From assembly GCA_946902985.2 (NCBI GenBank), contig OX336399.1, positions 164,406,911 to 164,470,910 of the forward strand: a stretch of 64,000 nt of DNA, given 5' to 3'. The notes under the pieces were generated by a model, which had not been told where the DNA came from, did not search any database, and saw only the letters and a list, made by a program, of their open reading frames with translations. Shown piece by piece: positions 1-9,180 of the stretch. Numbering within the stretch: the first letter of the stretch is position 1; each line of letters begins with the position of its first letter. Source of the DNA: Meconema thalassinum. Its lineage: Eukaryota > Arthropoda > Insecta > Orthoptera > Tettigoniidae. The position numbers and the translations under genes are program-made.

Positions 1-379
1 TCTTGGACACACAAAATGATGAAATTAATAAGCCAGTTATACAACATTCCAATGTATATTGTGTTAAAATTTGGATACGATCTGATGACGGGTTTGTGAG
101 ATAATAATTGTTAAATGTGACGCATGGTTGAAACACGCTTAAAAACGGGCACTTTTTGTGTTTCAACTGCGATAAAAAAATATTAAAATATAAATTAAAA
201 TTCCAAACCTACATGAACTCACGTAAAATAGAACGATGAAAATAATGATGTTATTGGATTTTATGTAGGTCTATTGGTTACTTCACAAACAACCTTCAAA
301 CTCGAGTGCACATAATATTTTGGTCGACAGTAGTACTGTGGTTCGGATTCCACGTAAAACAGGAGGTCCTGTGTCTCAT
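1..379. other. AT-rich sequence, nothing recognised
   Basis: No coding frame, RNA gene or repeat family could be recognised. The stretch is AT-rich and ends at the target-site duplication of the next SINE. Confidence 0.5.
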
Positions 380-391
380 GATGGAGAGATT

Positions 392-1159
392 GGTTGGTTG
401 GTTTGTTGGTTCCTTAGTTTAGGGGCTGCGACAACGCGGTCCTGTAGCCCCGTGTACTTTAGGTGTGTGTAGAATCTGCCTGATGAAAAATCCACAGCCT
501 GCTTCCAGTCGACCGACCAGGTCAGGGAGTGGAATGAATGAAGCCCCCATCTAGCGGCGAGGATATGAACTGTGCAGGATGCCGTAGCCTGTCGCACTCC
601 CCTGGGTCAATGATTAAATGAATGACAGATGAAATGAATTGATAGTGGAGAGTGTTGCTGGAATGAAATTTGTGACAGGGAAAACCGGAGTACCCGGAGA
701 AAAAACTGTCTGCCTCCGCTTTGTCCAGCACAAATCTCACATGGAGTGACCGAGTTTTGAACCACGGACCCAGCGGTGAGAGGCCGGCGTGCTGCCGCCT
801 AAACCACGGAGGCTTGTAATCTGTCTGATAACCGATGTTAATTGTGATGACTGTATTAGTGTGTGTTATCTGTTTTAATTCAAGTAAGGAGTGCAGACGA
901 TAATTTCAAATAGTTCCTACTTTTGTACCGTCCATGACACCTATCTTGCGGGCTTGACTACTAGATATCATCGCAGTCCGCACCTAGCGGTGAACGTTGG
1001 AACTAATATAGCGTTATCAAATCTATGGGACAGCCGGCTTTACTTCCCCTCCGAAGGAAGACATACTGAGGTATTTTAATGGTCTTAAAAATCCGACAAC
1101 TTCGGCCGGGTTAGAACCCGCGACCTTGGGCATCCTACCAACTACGCCACAGAAGCCGC
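392..1159 (-). mobile_element. SINE-A, tRNA-headed SINE (interrupted by SINE-B)
   Basis: The element reads on the minus strand. Its tRNA-like head lies near 1095-1159, where the complement carries a GTAGTTGG-type A box and a GGGTT-type B box. Its tail at 392-412 is a CCAA-type simple repeat on the minus strand. A perfect 12-bp target duplication, GATGGAGAGATT, flanks it at 380-391 and 1160-1171. A second copy lies at about 7830-8338 and shares the body sequence. The copy is split by another SINE at 485-817. Non-coding, Pol III-type retroposon; boundaries are well supported by the duplication. Confidence 0.85.
485..817 (-). mobile_element. SINE-B inserted in SINE-A
   Basis: On the minus strand the head carries an A-box-like GTGGTTTAGGCGG and a B-box-like GTGGTTCAAAACTC, typical of a tRNA-derived SINE. 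The body is nearly identical to 24917-25244. It is flanked by a 12-bp duplication with one mismatch (AATCTGCCTGAT at 473-484, AATCTGTCTGAT at 818-829), and the host SINE-A sequence resumes immediately on either side. This shows insertion into an already resident SINE-A. Confidence 0.85.
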
Positions 1160-1196
1160 GATGGAGAGATTAACGGCCACGTAAAACTATAAGCTT

Positions 1197-1495
1197 CCTT
1201 CCATTCCTTATTTCTTCTTTAATGTTCCTTCCTTTCTTCTTCTTCTTCTTTCTTTCTTCCTTCCTTCCTTCCCTTCTTTATTTTTTCCTTTTTCTTCCTT
1301 TCTCCTTTCTTTTTTCCTTCCCCATTTTCTTCATTTCTCCTTTCTTTCCTATTTTCTTTCTTTCTCTTTATTTCTTCCTTCCCTATGTTCTCCTTTCTTC
1401 CTTATTTTCTTCATTTCTCCTTTCGTTTCCTATTTTCTTCATTTCTCTTTCTTCTCTATTTTCTTCATTTCTCCTTTCTTTTTTCCTTTCTCAAC
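1197..1495. repeat. Pyrimidine-rich (CTTT/CTTC)n microsatellite
   Basis: About 300 bp of almost pure C and T on the plus strand, a degenerate tetranucleotide-type tract. It yields a phenylalanine/leucine/serine-rich open frame that is a composition artefact, not a gene. Confidence 0.9.
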
Positions 1496-1499
1496 CTCT

Positions 1500-1855
1500 C
1501 AACTACCGTCCACAGTGGGTGAGAGCGGTAATGTGCTAGTTCGTGCCTCGCTGACATCGGTAGAGCGTGGGTTCGAATCCCAGCTCGGCCGTCCTAATAA
1601 TGGTTTTCGTGGTTTCCCATTTTTACCACCAGGTAAATGCCGGGAAGGTTCCTTGCAGCAGGTCCACGGTCGACTTCCTCCCAAAATCCCGTCCCTGACC
1701 CTTCCTTAATTAGACCCAAGCCTGTCACCATCCCCAGTTGTATCTGCTGACAAAGTGTGTTCAGCTCCCAGACACCGTCCTTGTGACGGTAGAGGAATGA
1801 TCCCTCGCCAAGCTGCGAGGATAAGCAATTAAAAGAAAAAGAAAAAAGAAAAACT
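1500..1855 (+). mobile_element. SINE-C, tRNA-derived SINE copy 1
   Basis: A B box GGTTCGAATCCC lies at about 1569-1580 in a tRNA-like head. The head is followed by a body containing CGTGGTTTCCCATTTTT and ends in an A-rich tail near 1830-1855. The body aligns with the copy at 5582-6074, which has a better A box. No clear target duplication was seen, so the ends are approximate. Confidence 0.75.
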
Positions 1856-2009
1856 AATTGTCTGAATAAAAGGGGTGATCAAAATTTTTCCGATTGCTGT
1901 AGCGATACCCCGGGCGTTGAATTCCGAACAAAATTAGGCTACACCAGATGACTGTTTGCCCGCAGCACCTGATGCGTTTCAATGTTGAAACTCCCCCAGG
2001 GCATCATAT
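1856..2009. other. Short unassigned spacer
   Basis: No gene or repeat recognised between SINE-C and the dispersed repeat family D. Confidence 0.4.
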
Positions 2010-2646
2010 CTAGTGAGGCGAGGGTTGGCGACCACGGGACCCCAGCTGAGTCCGGCATTGCTTCCACTTACTTGTGCCGGGTTCCCCTCCGTCTTCTTTC
2101 CTGTTGACCTCTCTTGGTTAACTCTTGTTCTCTTCCAACCCCGACAGTATTAGGATATCCGAGGCCTAGGGAGTCTCTCCCTTTCCCGCCTTAATTGGCC
2201 CTTGTCTCATTTTTCCTGATCCCTCAATCTTCGAGGGATCAGCATTCTTTTCATGTTATCTCCTGCCTTCTGCTCAAGGCCCTCAAGGAGGCAGGGTGTA
2301 TGTAGCCCCACCACTTCTTCACCCTGGATTGTGATACACCCTTAGGGGTTTAAGGCTTGTGAGATCGGGAGTTGGCGATCATGAGGGTTTCCTGAGCTGG
2401 GTCCAATTTGTCCCCTTTTCCCACTGACTTTCGGGCGGGCCCCTCCTCCCTGCCTTTCATGGCTCTCCTTCCTTCCAAATCCCTCAATCATCCTTTTTCG
2501 AGGGTTGAGGGCATTTCTTTTCTTTCTGTCCTTTATTTGCGTTATTCTTTGTTTGTTTTTCATTTCTTCTTCTAGTATGTAAGTCTGTAGTTAGTTATAG
2601 TTTTCATTCTCATCTCATCTTTCGCTATCACCCAAACCATTAGGGG
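2010..2646 (-). repeat. Dispersed repeat family D, copy 1
   Basis: The reverse complement of this region recurs at 26364-27720 and at 42302-42480 plus 43896-44480. Shared landmarks include the GGCAGGGTGTATGTAGCCCC block and the GAGGGATTTGGAAGGAAGG block. This copy lacks the 1.4-kb insertion seen in the 42-44 kb copy, so it serves as an empty site for that insertion. I could not assign it to a known transposon class; another end of the family carries a (GAT)n tract, which suggests a retroposon. No coding capacity seen. Confidence 0.7.
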
Positions 2647-2647
2647 C

Positions 2648-2712
2648 ACTTGCGTCTCGCGACAGACTTAGCTGGACAAGCTGATTGGTCGCTCTGTCCA
2701 GGATCGAGACAT
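2648..2712. mobile_element. MITE fragment related to 7057-7213
   Basis: Begins ACTTGCGTCTCGCGACAGAC and continues AGCTGGACAAGCTGATTGGT, matching one arm of the inverted-repeat MITE at 7057-7213. It abuts the CATTAGGGGC end of family D. Only one arm is clear. Confidence 0.6.
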
Positions 2713-2959
2713 AACGTTAACCTCACTTTTGTAACACAGGCAATTGTTATCGCAGTCACGTTTTAACGACGTTTACAAAATTATCTATATATTTAAAACA
2801 CTAAGCTGTTTTTTGTACACACGAGATTGTGAAAACGACTTAACCGATTGGCTTCGTAAGACATTCTAACGAAAGCTCTTGGCATGCAGATTTGCAGAGT
2901 TTCTTTAAAAGGAAAATATATGTTACGGTATATTTTTAAATGATTAAAGAAATATGTAG
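2713..2959. other. AT-rich sequence, nothing recognised
   Basis: No gene, RNA or repeat was recognised here. Confidence 0.4.
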
Positions 2960-3203
2960 TATTTGACACTCCCGCGCATGCGCACAATGGCCTTTCTCAA
3001 CAAGGAAAATGGCGATTCCGGTCGCGTCTAACTGAGATCTTTGTTTATGAGAATTAAAAAGGGTCTCCAATAATGTTAATTATGTTTTTACAATATGCAT
3101 TGAAATATAATTATATTAAATAAACCACAAATTGAAGGACTTAAAACTGCAGGTTGAGTGTGTATACTGGTTAGATAGGTTAATACTGAAATGTCCCTTA
3201 GTT

Positions 3204-3287
3204 GTGTGGATGGCTAAGGGGATAAGTTTACTGCTTAGAAATATGTATTATGCATGATCGAGAGGGTTCGATTCCCACCTCGGATAT
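3204..3287 (+). repeat. Degenerate tRNA-like segment 1
   Basis: Contains a GGCTAAGGGG A-box-like stretch and a perfect B-box-like GGGTTCGATTCCC near 3266-3278, followed by a T run. The acceptor stem does not pair convincingly, so this is not called as a functional tRNA gene. Confidence 0.5.
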
Positions 3288-3489
3288 TGTTTTTTTTTAT
3301 TTTGTTACAAGTGCATCGCGTTTCAATTTGATAGTTATTTGCAAGAAGTATAAAGGAAGGAACATTATTTATGATGTTCCCACGATATATACAGGAATAC
3401 AATTATACACAACGGAAAATGTCGAAACACGTAGTCGAGTGTTTAGGGCCTATGTAATTAAACTGTCTTAATATTGCGTGTTATTATAA

Positions 3490-3576
3490 GTGGTTCGGTA
3501 GCTCAGGTCGTAAAGGCAAGACATCTTAATTTATGCATCGCGCAATGGAAGCTGTTCGAGTCCCATCTTCGACATG
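3490..3576 (+). repeat. tRNA-like segment 2
   Basis: Has A-box-like GGTAGCTCAGGTCGTAAAGG and B-box-like TGTTCGAGTCCC, then a run of seven T that could terminate Pol III. Acceptor-stem pairing is poor. It is a sibling of the segments at 3955 and 4941. Confidence 0.6.
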
Positions 3577-3954
3577 TTTTTTTATTTCTGTATTTTTATT
3601 TCTTGGTATTGCTATTCCATTGTCAAAACATATTTAAATCTTAGCATTCCCGTAAACTAAGGAATTCGTATACATTTTAAATTAATATAGAAAATTGCAG
3701 AATTCTTTCCCCTCACGCATGCGTACAATCACCTTGCCTCATGACAGTCATGGCGGTTACAAGTGCATCGCGTTTCAATTTGATAGTTATTTATAAGAAA
3801 TATAGAAGAAGTGAACATTATTTGTGACGTTCCCACGATGTATAGGCTACTGGAATACATTTATACACGACGGAAAATGTTGAAACACGTCAACTGACAG
3901 TCGAGTGTGTAGGGCCTATGTCATCAATATGTCTTGATATTGCGCGCCATTAGA

Positions 3955-4041
3955 AGCGGTGTGGTAGCTCAGGTCGTAGAAGCGAGATATCTTAATTTAT
4001 GCATCGCGCAATGGAAGCAGTTCGAGTCCCACCTCCGACAT
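3955..4041 (+). repeat. tRNA-like segment 3
   Basis: Has GGTAGCTCAGGTCGTAGAAG and AGTTCGAGTCCC boxes at tRNA-like spacing but with an extended middle, followed by a T run. It is a close copy of segments 2 and 4. Confidence 0.6.
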
Positions 4042-4202
4042 GTTTTTTTATTTCCGTATTTTTATTCCTTGGTATTGCTATTCCATTGTCAAAAAATATT
4101 TAACTCTTGGCATTCCCCTAAACTAAGGAATTCGTATATTTTTAAATTAATATAGAATTCTTGCCCCTCACGCATGCGTACAATCGCGTTTGATAGTTAT
4201 TT

Positions 4203-4596
4203 GTCTGTCATGTCTGTTAGGTAGTCAGCCCGAAGGCTGGTTGGATCCTCAAAAAGCACCGCCGTTACGTTATGTGTGTAGATACCCACAAAAACCCAAG
4301 GCAGCGCTATATTGAGAAATTCTAGGCAAGAAGAGGAGTGAGGTAGTTTGCCATTGCTTTCATCACCGAGTCAGAACAGTAGTCCTAGCCCTATGAGTAG
4401 AACCTTTCACAGCATCCACAGGCACTGACTGTGCCCTGAAGGCCATTACTAAGCACCACCCATACCTCAGTAGCTTCCATATAATCACAGCCATGAGTGA
4501 GACTGAGATATCGGTGAAAAGCCACCTTTTACTCTAGCCTGTGCCAACTGACAAATGCAAATGTACTGTATTCATCAAGAGATGGCAAACAGGCCA
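4203..4596. mobile_element. SINE-E insertion with 12-bp target duplication
   Basis: A ~394-bp block starting with CTGTCATGTCTG, containing GAGGAGTGAGGTAGTTTGCC and ending with CAAACAGGCCA. It is flanked by the direct repeat TGATAGTTATTT at 4191-4202 and 4597-4608. The duplicated sequence belongs to the surrounding tandem modules, so this is a clean insertion. The body resembles a widespread insect SINE-like family; orientation was not determined. Non-coding. Confidence 0.8.
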
Positions 4597-4940
4597 TGAT
4601 AGTTATTTATTAGAAGTATAAAAGAAGTGAACATTATTTATGACGTTCCCACGATATATACTGGAATACAATTATAAACGACGGAAAATGTTGAAATATG
4701 TATACTGACAGTTAAGTGTGTAGGGCCTATGTTGTTTAACTAACTTAATATTGCGTGGTATTACCAGTATTACCAGTTATTTATTAGAAGTATAAAAGAA
4801 GTGAACATTATTTATGACGTTCCCACGATATATACTGGAATACAATTATACACGACGGAAAATGTTGAAATATGTATACTGACAGTTAAGTGTGTAGTGC
4901 CTATGTTGTTTAACTAACTTAATATTGCGTGATATTACCA

Positions 4941-5026
4941 GTGTTTCTGTAGCTCAGGTCGTAGCGTCAGAGACTCTTAATTTATGCATCGCGCAATGGG
5001 AGCTGTTCGAGTCCCACCTCCGTCAC
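4941..5026 (+). repeat. tRNA-like segment 4
   Basis: Has TGTAGCTCAGGTCGTAGCG and TGTTCGAGTCCCACCTCC boxes followed by eight T. Same module family as segments 2 and 3. Confidence 0.6.
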
Positions 5027-5214
5027 CTTTTTTTTCCGAATTGTTATTTCTTGGTATTGCTATTCCATTGACAAAACATATTTTACTCTTAGCATTCCCG
5101 TAAACTAAGAAATTCGGCGCGATTGACATTGCCATATATATATTTAAAACCCTAAGGTAACAAAAGCATACACCATTGTTACAGATTAAATAATGAATAT
5201 GAAAGCCAGATTCT

Positions 5215-6200
5215 TCTTACAGAATTCTTGAATTCCTCGGAATTTTGCTTCCACATATTCATACTCCTAATGTTCGAGCCACAGTTATGCTCCTTAGGAA
5301 TCTGGACAATTCTCAAAAGCTCCTAATTGGTGCCAGATTAATTGTAAGAATTATGCATGAGAATTGCTTGGATTTGGAAATAATAAGTGCAGATAATATT
5401 GGGCAGAGAGTTCTAATCCTTCGACTTTATTTAACACCATCCGATGAAACACTTCCATTTTCGTTTAGAGCACCAATTTGCAATCGCTTGCCATACCTTA
5501 TCACAATCAATAAAGCTGAAGGGGGAACTCTCCAACGTGTAGGTCACTATTTACCTCATCAAGTTTTCAGTCGTTGCCTCCGTAGCTCGCCTCTGTAGCG
5601 TAGTGGTCAGCATGGTTAGCTGCCGCCCCGTCCTGAGTTCAATTTCCGGCTCTGCCACGAACTTTGAAAAGTGGTATGAGGACTGGAACGGGGTATACTC
5701 TGCCTCGGGTGGTCCAAATGAGTAGAGGAGTTTCAATTCCCACCTCAGCCATCCTCGAAGTAGTTTTCCGTGGTTTCCCATTTCGTCTTCGGGAAAATGC
5801 CGGGATGGTACCTACCGTAAGGCCACGGCCGCCTCCTTCCCACTTCCTTGCCTAACCCTCCCGCTCTTACCATCCCTTCATCAGCTCCCTGATCGCTTTG
5901 CAAGTGAGGCCGCCTGGGCGTAGTGCTGGTCACACACCCGAGTTGTATCCCCGACTCAGAGTCACAAGCTCCAGGACACTGCCTTTAGAGGCGGTAGAGG
6001 TGGGATCCCTCGCTTAATCCGTTGGAAAAGACAACCCTGGAGGAGAAAAAGGTTAACGCAAACGTAACGTAACGCAAGTTTTCAGTAATGGCCAGTTATA
6101 TGTTGCAAAGTCGATCTTTCTCTGTAATCATACAGAGAATGCATATAAGAAAGTCCTACAGTAAATATTTTCCCAATGACCGTTATGTTTTGCACATCAT
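5215..6200 (+). pseudogene. Helitron helicase C-terminus, copy 1 (split by SINE)
   Basis: The frame from about 5215 to 5581 encodes the end of a Pif1-type Helitron helicase. Recognisable blocks are VMLLRNLD (residues about 24-31 of the stretch from 5245), then GQRVLILRLYLTPSD, then the motif VI-like TINKAEGGTLQRVGHYLPHQVFS. SINE-C copy 2 is inserted inside the last block. Coding similarity resumes at 6075 with VFSNGQLYVA, then decays. The helicase normally unwinds DNA during rolling-circle transposition; here only about the last 120 residues survive, without the Rep nuclease or Walker motifs. It lies directly upstream of a second, similar relic. A dead fragment; the family assignment is confident. 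Confidence 0.8.
5582..6074 (+). mobile_element. SINE-C copy 2 inside the Helitron helicase
   Basis: The head has a near-canonical A box, TAGCGTAGTGGTCAGC, at about 5597-5612, a B-box-like GAGTTCAATTTC, and a 3' tail of repeated GTAAC. A perfect 12-bp duplication, CAAGTTTTCAGT, flanks it at 5570-5581 and 6075-6086. The duplicated bases encode the VFS of the helicase, so insertion into a formerly coding Helitron sequence is certain. Confidence 0.9.
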
Positions 6201-6244
6201 CGCATTTCTTCGTTATATTCCAAAATTATAAGCAACGGTTTGCG

Positions 6245-6764
6245 GCCAGTTGTATTAGACCCCTCAGAGTTCTTGAATTCCTTGGAATTATAAGATTTGC
6301 CTCCACATACTCTAAACGATTGACCCATAGTTATGCTGCTTAGAAATCTGAAGGTTTCTCAAGGGCTCCTAAATGCAACCATATTGCTTGGATTTGGAAA
6401 TAATAAGTGCAGTAAAAAATAGGCCAAGAGGTCTAATCCTTCGACTTGATTTAATGCCATCCGATATAACACTATAATAATTCTTTTAAGAGGCAATATT
6501 TTCCAATTCGTTTGGCATACTCTATCAAAATCAATAAAGCTCAAGGGGAAACTCTGGAACGTACAAGTCTCAATTTGCCTCATCAATTTTTCAGTCATTG
6601 CCAGCAGTATTTTGCAATGTTAAGAGTGCAATCTTTTGACGCCCTTATAGTTTCAATAGAGCCAAAAAATAATCGTACAAAGAATGTACATTAGGCCTAT
6701 ATAAGGAGATTCTTCAGTAAATATTTTCCCTTTGACCGTCATGTTTTGACGGGTTTCAACTAGT
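6245..6764 (+). mobile_element. Helitron 3' end with helicase C-terminus, copy 2
   Basis: A second helicase tail begins near 6280. It carries in-frame stops and frameshifts up to about 6510, then an open stretch at 6512-6694 with INKAQGETLERTSLNLPHQF and a QSFDALIV block near the natural C-terminus, ending in TAG at 6692. About 70 bp downstream is a Helitron-type terminus: the hairpin CCGTCATGTTTTGACGG, a short spacer, then CTAG at 6761-6764 followed by T. Gene end and element end are therefore in the order expected for an autonomous Helitron. The 5' part is absent or degraded. Confidence 0.8.
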
Positions 6765-7056
6765 ATTTATTTAAATTTGTTAAAAAATGTGAAATCTCAT
6801 TACAGAAGCCCCCCTCCCCTTCTCGAATCTATAAAATTTCGCATACTTACGAGTGGTTGAATGCCTAAACGTTAACGTAGTTTTGGTAAGATAACGATCA
6901 GAAAGATTCTGTTGTATTGTCACTATAGCGACGAAAGAAGAATGAGTGCTGGTCTACTGCTTTAATCTACAATTTTATTAAGAATAATACTGTTCATTTC
7001 ATTTCATTTCATTTCATTTCTTTTATCAGTGTGCTAAGCTTTTGTTGATGAAAAAC
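6765..7056. other. AT-rich spacer with (CATTT)n tract
   Basis: Contains a short (ATTTC)n microsatellite near 6993-7021. No gene was recognised. Confidence 0.5.
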
Positions 7057-7213
7057 TTGCGTCTCGTGACAGACTTGGCTGGACAACTCTTGTCTTGTAC
7101 TGTACGAGACGCTGGAATGGATAGGTTAAGGAAGTAACGTCGAGTTTTGATGACGCCACACCATTCAACCAATCAGCTTATCCAACCAAGTCTGTTGCGA
7201 GACGCAAGTTTAG
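7057..7213. mobile_element. MITE with ~30-bp terminal inverted repeats
   Basis: The left end ACTTGCGTCTCGTGACAGAC with GGCTGGACAA is mirrored at the right end by TATCCAACCAAGTCTGTTGC with GAGACGCAAGT. Total length is about 155 bp. It abuts a family D terminus (TTAGGGGCCGATAACC), just as the related fragment at 2648 does. Non-coding, non-autonomous DNA-transposon-like element. Confidence 0.8.
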
Positions 7214-7242
7214 GGGCCGATAACCTAGATGTTAGGCCCCTT

Positions 7243-7276
<34 letters not shown>

Positions 7277-7280
7277 AATT
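7214..7280 (-). repeat. Family D terminus with (ATC)n
   Basis: Contains AGGGGCCGATAACCTAGATG and GTTAGGCCCCTTAAA followed by an (ATC)n microsatellite. The same end appears in the opposite orientation at 26366-26430 and 42305-42390. Confidence 0.7.
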
Positions 7281-7296
7281 GAAGGCAACACGTTCC

Positions 7297-7830
7297 TGGA
7301 GCACATTGTTGTAGGTGACGAAAGCTGGTGCCACCAATGGGAACCGGAATAGGAAGCGTCGACGACGCTGTTACGTCAACCATCGTCCCAAGAAGTTCAA
7401 GAGACAACCATCCGCTGGAAAGGTGGTGCTCACCCTGTTCTTTGATTACCAGGGCCCATTGCTTATTGAGTACAAGGAACCTGGTGTCTCCATCCCCAGG
7501 GAACGGTACTGTGCAACACTGGAGAAACGTCCGGGAAAACTGTAAGAAGGGATGCTACTGTTTCATGACAACGCACGTCCCCATACCGCAAAGAAGATAC
7601 GCCAAATGAATTCTGAGACACTGGAGCATCCGCCCTATAGTCCTGATCTCTCCCCTTGCGATTATCACGACTTCGGTCCGTTAAAAATGTCCTTGAAGGG
7701 CCATCGATTCCTGTCGGACGAGGATGTGCAGCAGGTGTTGGTTACAGATTTCTTCATGCAACAGGACATGGTGTTTTACCACACGAGGATCTTCAATCTA
7801 CTGTAGTGCGTCGGTGGGATGATTTCGGTT
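7297..7830 (+). pseudogene. mariner-family transposase relic
   Basis: The translation across two frames shows the mariner catalytic domain. It has a DESW block near the first catalytic Asp (about 7318), then GKVVLTLFFDYQGPLLIEYK (7415-7475), HDNARPHTAKKIRQ (about 7564-7605), the diagnostic PPYSPDLSPCDYH (about 7630-7670) with the C-terminal catalytic Asp, then LKMSLKGHRFLSDEDVQQ. At least two frameshifts and an internal deletion break it, and the N-terminal helix-turn-helix region is missing. It would have cut and pasted a Tc1/mariner element; it cannot now. SINE-A copy 2 begins at its 3' end. Confidence 0.88.
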
Positions 7831-8338
7831 GGTTCCTCAATTTAAGAGCTGCGACAACGCGGTCATGTAGCCCCGTGTACTTTGGGTGTGTGTAGAATCT
7901 GTCTGATAACTGGTGTTAATTGTGATGGCTGTATTAGTGTGTGTTATCCGTTTATAATTCAAGTAAGGACTGCATACATTCAATTTTCAATTACACTAGT
8001 TCCAACTTTCGCAACCAAACGCCACCGTCAACGACCAACTGAACTTCGTTACTAGATGCCAACGCAGTCGGCTCCTAGCGACGAACGTTGGAACCTAAGA
8101 GCGTTAGTCAAATATAACCTATAATTTAGCTTCACACAAGTGTAATTAATTAGTGGAAGGTTCTTTTATCATGCCATAAATCTATGACATGGGACCGACA
8201 GCTTTACTTCCCCTCCGAAGGAAGGCATACTAAGTTTTTTTAACGCTCTTAAGAAATCAGACGACTTTGGCCGGGTTTGAACCCGCGCCCTTGGGTATAG
8301 AAGCTCAGCATGCTACCAACTACGCCTCGGAAGCCGCC
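7831..8338 (-). mobile_element. SINE-A copy 2
   Basis: Body and tail match the SINE-A copy at 392-1159. On the minus strand the head contains GGCGTAGTTGGTAGCATGCT (A box) and GGGTTCAAACCC (B box) within 8265-8338. The tail starts with GGTTGGTTCC on the plus strand at about 7829. A target duplication was not identified. Confidence 0.8.
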
Positions 8339-9037
8339 CTGTCTAAAACCTCGGGGTACGAATTGGCTGAAGGAAGACAAGTAGGCTATACATTATTATA
8401 GTGTTGGTTTTACGTCCCTTTTAACTACTCTGGCTTTTAGAGATTATTATACTGTTTTGGAAACTAACAAGATGTACTTACTTACTCACTCACGGGATGT
8501 GGGACCTCTGTGATCTGCTACAAGCTTCCTTCCTTACTTCTGTTCAATTCTCATATTGAAAGAAACAATGTTCTACCATTGGCCCCAGTGGCGAAGCTGG
8601 AGGGGAATCTTTGAGCCTGAGAATAACCATTTCCGACATTATTCTCTGTAACCACGGTGGGATTGACCCCAGCTCGGGACTGAGCAGTCAGTGAGTCTCC
8701 TTTGAAACACGCTCAAGAATGCAATTGCGCATGCGCCAAGCGGAAGGTCGATATCCGACCAACGCTGAATGCGTCAGCAGAGAGCCTAGGCTCCAAGCCA
8801 GGGGGACGACAGTTCATAGGGAGCGCGTGGGTCGGAGTAAGGCCCTGTACTGTTTGAACCAATGAAGAATTAATTTTAGCACTAAGGTTCCGTAGTTGGC
8901 ACTCATGAACGTTCACATCAAACCGAATGGCGGAAGCGGGAATAGTCTGTTTTGATTGATTTTCCTCGTGGTGTTGTTGGTTGTTTTGATTTGTTCAGTA
9001 TTTTCATTGTTTATTTGAATTGAATTGAGAGTCAATC
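8339..9037. other. Unassigned sequence
   Basis: No coding frame or repeat was recognised. It directly precedes the THAP-like fragment and could include that relic's former 5' region. Confidence 0.4.
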
Positions 9038-9180
9038 ATGCCACTGCAAGGGAGGAAAAATTGCCAAGCACCGGGATGTAAGAATTATAATGATAGTAAG
9101 AACAATACGGCAATTTTTATCTTCCTGGTGTTGACCTTGTGAAAAACTAGTGGGCAATATGGACTGCTCTCGAATAAAAA
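9038..9180 (+). pseudogene. Degenerate THAP-type zinc-finger fragment
   Basis: An ATG at 9038 opens MPLQGRKNCQAPGCKNYND, which fits the start of a THAP domain (C-x3-C near the N-terminus). One base out of frame, around 9110-9165, the translation gives FYLPGVDLVKN, a stop, then WAIWTALE, which fits the THAP FP..d...r..W core. THAP domains are C2CH DNA-binding fingers found in P-element-type transposases and in host factors. The frameshift, two stops and lack of a downstream domain argue for a relic. The match is by eye over about 45 residues, so confidence is moderate. Confidence 0.5.

Larger units (their letters stand above)
2960..5125 (+). repeat. Tandem ~465-bp modules with tRNA-like segments
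   Basis: A module with four landmarks recurs head to tail: a CACGCATGCGTACAAT block, a GAACATTATTT..GACGTTCCCACGAT block, a tRNA-like segment, and a TTTTTATTTC..TTGGTATTGCTATTCCATTG block. The tRNA-like starts at 3490 and 3955 are about 465 bp apart. A ~170-bp part is additionally duplicated in tandem at about 4600-4765 and 4771-4937. SINE-E interrupts the array at 4203-4596. No coding content is visible. Confidence 0.8.

Noticed and set aside
1222..1539. Phe/Leu-rich membrane protein
   Set aside because: Translation of a pyrimidine microsatellite.
3490..5026. Functional tRNA genes
   Set aside because: A and B boxes are present, but acceptor stems do not pair and the middle region is too long; they are treated as tRNA-like repeats.
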